A DNA stretch of 64,000 nucleotides, taken from Callipepla californica brunnescens. Taxonomy: Eukaryota > Chordata > Aves > Galliformes > Odontophoridae. The stretch spans positions 23,431,368 to 23,495,367 of the forward strand of contig JALIRH010000004.1 of assembly GCA_023055505.1 (NCBI GenBank), in the 5' to 3' direction. The notes under the pieces were generated by a model that worked only from the letters and a program-made list of their open reading frames with translations, did no database searches and was not told the DNA's origin. Of this stretch, positions 61,425 through 64,000 are shown one piece after another (the stretch's first letter is position 1; every line of letters begins with the position of its first letter). The position numbers and the translations under genes were made by a program.

Positions 61425-64000
61425 CAGTAGTTAGAAAAGCCTTTCCAGCCTCCAGACAGTCTTTGTCAGGAGTTATCATGGCAGTGCTGCCCGCGCTGAG
61501 CCAGCCCAGCTGCAAGGCCATTAATTACCTGAAGAAGCTGTCATGAACTGTAGCCATTTGTAGCCAGCTCTGCTCTAGGTTGTCCATGCTGAAGTGGGTG
61601 AGGAGATTTCTAGAGTCTCTCAGCTGTCACAGCCTTGTTTCATAAATCCTTTCCTCCAGGGGGAAGCTTCTGGATACTCTTGGCATCACTGAACAATCTC
61701 TGTCAGCTTGTGTTTAGGCCTTGGAACAGTGCCCGGTTTTCAGATCCCACATACTTCGTGCGATGAGGAGTGCCCCTCCTGACCTAGCATCTAGGCCGTG
61801 ACTATGGAGATTTGGGCCAGCACCTTCTCCATTACCTCTCCAGCGAGAGTCATTTCTTCCGACGAGACGTGGTCTGCAGAAGTCCCGGTGTGGTGGTGTG
61901 CATTCCAGATTCCACTTCAATAATTCACAGGGGCCGTGGCATGCTACCTGCCATGCAGACAGCCGCACTCTCTCACTTTTCCTTTAAATAAGGCATGCTC
62001 TCCTCTAACCACAGAGAAAGGTCTCGGAGCTGACATGTATTTACTCTACGTGGGCTTCTCAATCCTACTCTTTTGAAAAGAAAATCACCTGTCAGGTATC
62101 AGAGGCAAGCCCAGTGACAGTTTCGGTTAAGCTCATTGGGAAAGATTTGCATCATTTGAACTAGTTTGTCCACTAAACAAGAGAAAATCTCCAGGTGTCT
62201 GACTCTTAAGCTCTGGGGACCTTGGAGTCCATGCATAAGCTGCAAAGCACCAATGCTGTGTTGGCTTTTCGATAATAAAAATACAAACCTCTGAATCTGT
62301 AAAGCTGCTTTTTGTGCTGAAGGATTCTCTCTCCTCCACCCGCTGGATGCAAAACACACTGCTCAAATCCTGTTCTTAGGGATGCGGTGGTTGCTTGTGA
62401 GCCATGAGCAGCATGTTGCTCTGCACGCCTCAGAGCAGACCCCTTCCTGCAGCCCAAAGAGCAGCAGCCATCTCTGTACAGCACAGCTGGCAGGCAGCAC
62501 CCCGGGTTTCCAACTGTGCAAGCAGTCAGACAGAGTCCTTCTGGCCTACTGAGAGTTATGCGATAGAATAATTAAAGATGACATTTAGAAAGGGATTTTC
62601 CATTGTAGTCCCAGAAAGTCTCAAATTTCACCTATAAAGGGTGAAACTGGCAGCCTAAGGGCCAAGCTTTGCCCACAGAAAATTCCTCAGCTCTGCTGGA
62701 AATGGAGAACAGCTGTCAGGAGTGCACACACGGCCCAACAGCTGAATGACCCCTATGGTGCCTGTACACAGTCAATTATAAGGAGTCAGGATCTGCCACT
62801 ACCGCATCACTGTGAGCTGCAAGGCAGGTTGTGAGCAGAGGGCTGCAGCAGCACAGTCACCTGGAAGGGCCTCAGCCCCCATGCCCGTGGTATCCATGGT
62901 CAGTATTCAGGAGGCACACTGCTTGTTTTCCGCCAGGCTGCTAGATCAGGTGTGGTCAGCAGCATGGTACATCACTCAGCCTTTAGCCATGTTCAAATGC
63001 TACAGAGTTTTAAGGGTAAAAATGGCAGGCTGGCAGCAGCCGTGCCAGTACTAGGCCATCTCCTGGTGCACTAGTTTAACTACAGCACCTGTTATTCTGC
63101 TAACTGGATATTTTCACCACAGAGGCATGAGGGAATAACAGTATTAGGAGCACTAAATATCAATCAATCATGAATCAAAGCACAAAAAGGCAAAATTTTC
63201 TTTAAACATCCACGTTTTAAAAAAATAGTAAGAGTGTAGGATTCGTTGTATGAGTTGACAATGTTGCTCAGCTGTTTATAAGATTGTCTGACATTTAAAC
63301 CTAGTGCACAAAAGAATCTGGAATGAGAACAGAATGGTAGCTGACATCGCAAAGTTGAACAGGAAGCAAAAGGTGTGTGGTGTCAGCTGCCTGCATGGTC
63401 CCTGTTCCCCCCACCAGCTTCCCAAGTGGCTCTTGGCTTCCCTGAGCCCCAGTTTCATGCCGTTGTGAAAGGTGAAGGCGTCTCCTCACTGCACAGAGGT
63501 GTAGAGAAGATACAGTGTTAGAGAAGTGGGTGAGAGCAGTAAGGCTTCTGAGACTTGTCCTACATCATCAAAGTAATAGAGAATTATGGTTATCCTGGAA
63601 TTAGAAATAGAAATTACTTACGTTAAATCTGTTCAAGAAAACTAAAGTACTAAGTAAAATACCTCAGTCTCCAAGAAGAGCCATACAATTCAGTTCTGCT
63701 ACAACACTGTGTGTAAAAGCCTCACTTGTTTTTCTTTTTCAGCTATTCTGAAATGTGAGTGTTGTTGTCTTATTTTATTCCAAAGTTAAAATTTCATATG
63801 CATCTTCAATGGTACGAAACAAAGCTGTTTGGTTAACATGGATCTGTGAGCCTTCAGTTTAGCTCTCACTCTCCTTTCCCTCAGGGACGCCAATGAAAAG
63901 GGTTAAATAGGTACTGCCAAGTAGGAGAGACGCAGTTTCAGAATGTATCAAATTGAATGAATCGGTAGGAGAACCCCCTCAAATGAAGTATCTTTGATGT
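55927..64000. other. Non-coding stretch to the window end, no gene seen
   Basis: No frame beyond 134 codons and no recognisable transposon. The sequence is slightly GC-richer than the middle of the window around 55900-56700 and 59000-59500. A region near 57480-57560 carries a repeated ATTCAGTATGC word twice, about 30 bp apart. A 38-base T tract is listed separately. The final 500 bp show nothing I can name. Confidence 0.5.
61387..61424 (+). repeat. T38 homopolymer tract
   Basis: Thirty-eight uninterrupted T, read as a poly(A) on the minus strand. It is by far the longest homopolymer here. Downstream of it on the minus strand I see no retrogene or SINE body or target duplication. It is followed by CAG on the plus strand, so it would also make a very strong splice acceptor. 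Confidence 0.92.

Overview
This window looks like a bird nuclear chromosome, most likely a galliform such as chicken. Three fragments match CR1 LINEs as I remember them (9147-9200, 16106-16263, 43296-43808), and one truncated fragment resembles the Galluhop mariner transposon (from 14569). The rest is long, AT-leaning, CpG-poor single-copy DNA broken by short A/T tracts and two CpG islands. There are no bacterial-style operons, rRNA, CRISPR arrays or convincing tRNAs.

Layout. The only confident gene part is at the left end. A CpG island of about 1.5 kb (1750-3250) holds the first coding exon of a minus-strand gene (2793 down to 2730), which begins MASEGMILTN and ends at a consensus splice donor. 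The rest of that gene runs leftward: bases 1-2729 are intron 1, and later exons lie outside the window. I do not recognise the gene. From 3250 to 64000 the DNA lies upstream of that promoter and looks intergenic or intronic. It has no long reading frame; the longest open stretches outside the CpG islands are under 150 codons.

Within that span a few places have paired splice-like signals around open reading frames. Minus-strand candidates are at 9311-9382, 20044-20211, 20478-20622, 22052-22190, 23137-23209, 26549-26726 and 27718-27786. Plus-strand candidates are at 19351-19576 and 30064-30247. The minus-strand group between 20 and 28 kb could belong to a short or noncoding gene fired from the second CpG island (about 53405-53740), but the reading phases do not chain cleanly, so these are leads and not gene calls.

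Other structure includes perfect short inverted repeats (17786, 23899, 28959, 41735), a 38-base T tract (61387), several two-copy tandem duplications, and a CpG-retaining block of about 260 bp bounded by 5-bp direct repeats (55662-55921) that may be an old LTR-like insertion. I found no clear new biological system. The most useful leads are the isolated second CpG island, the candidate exon cluster and the bounded CpG-rich block.
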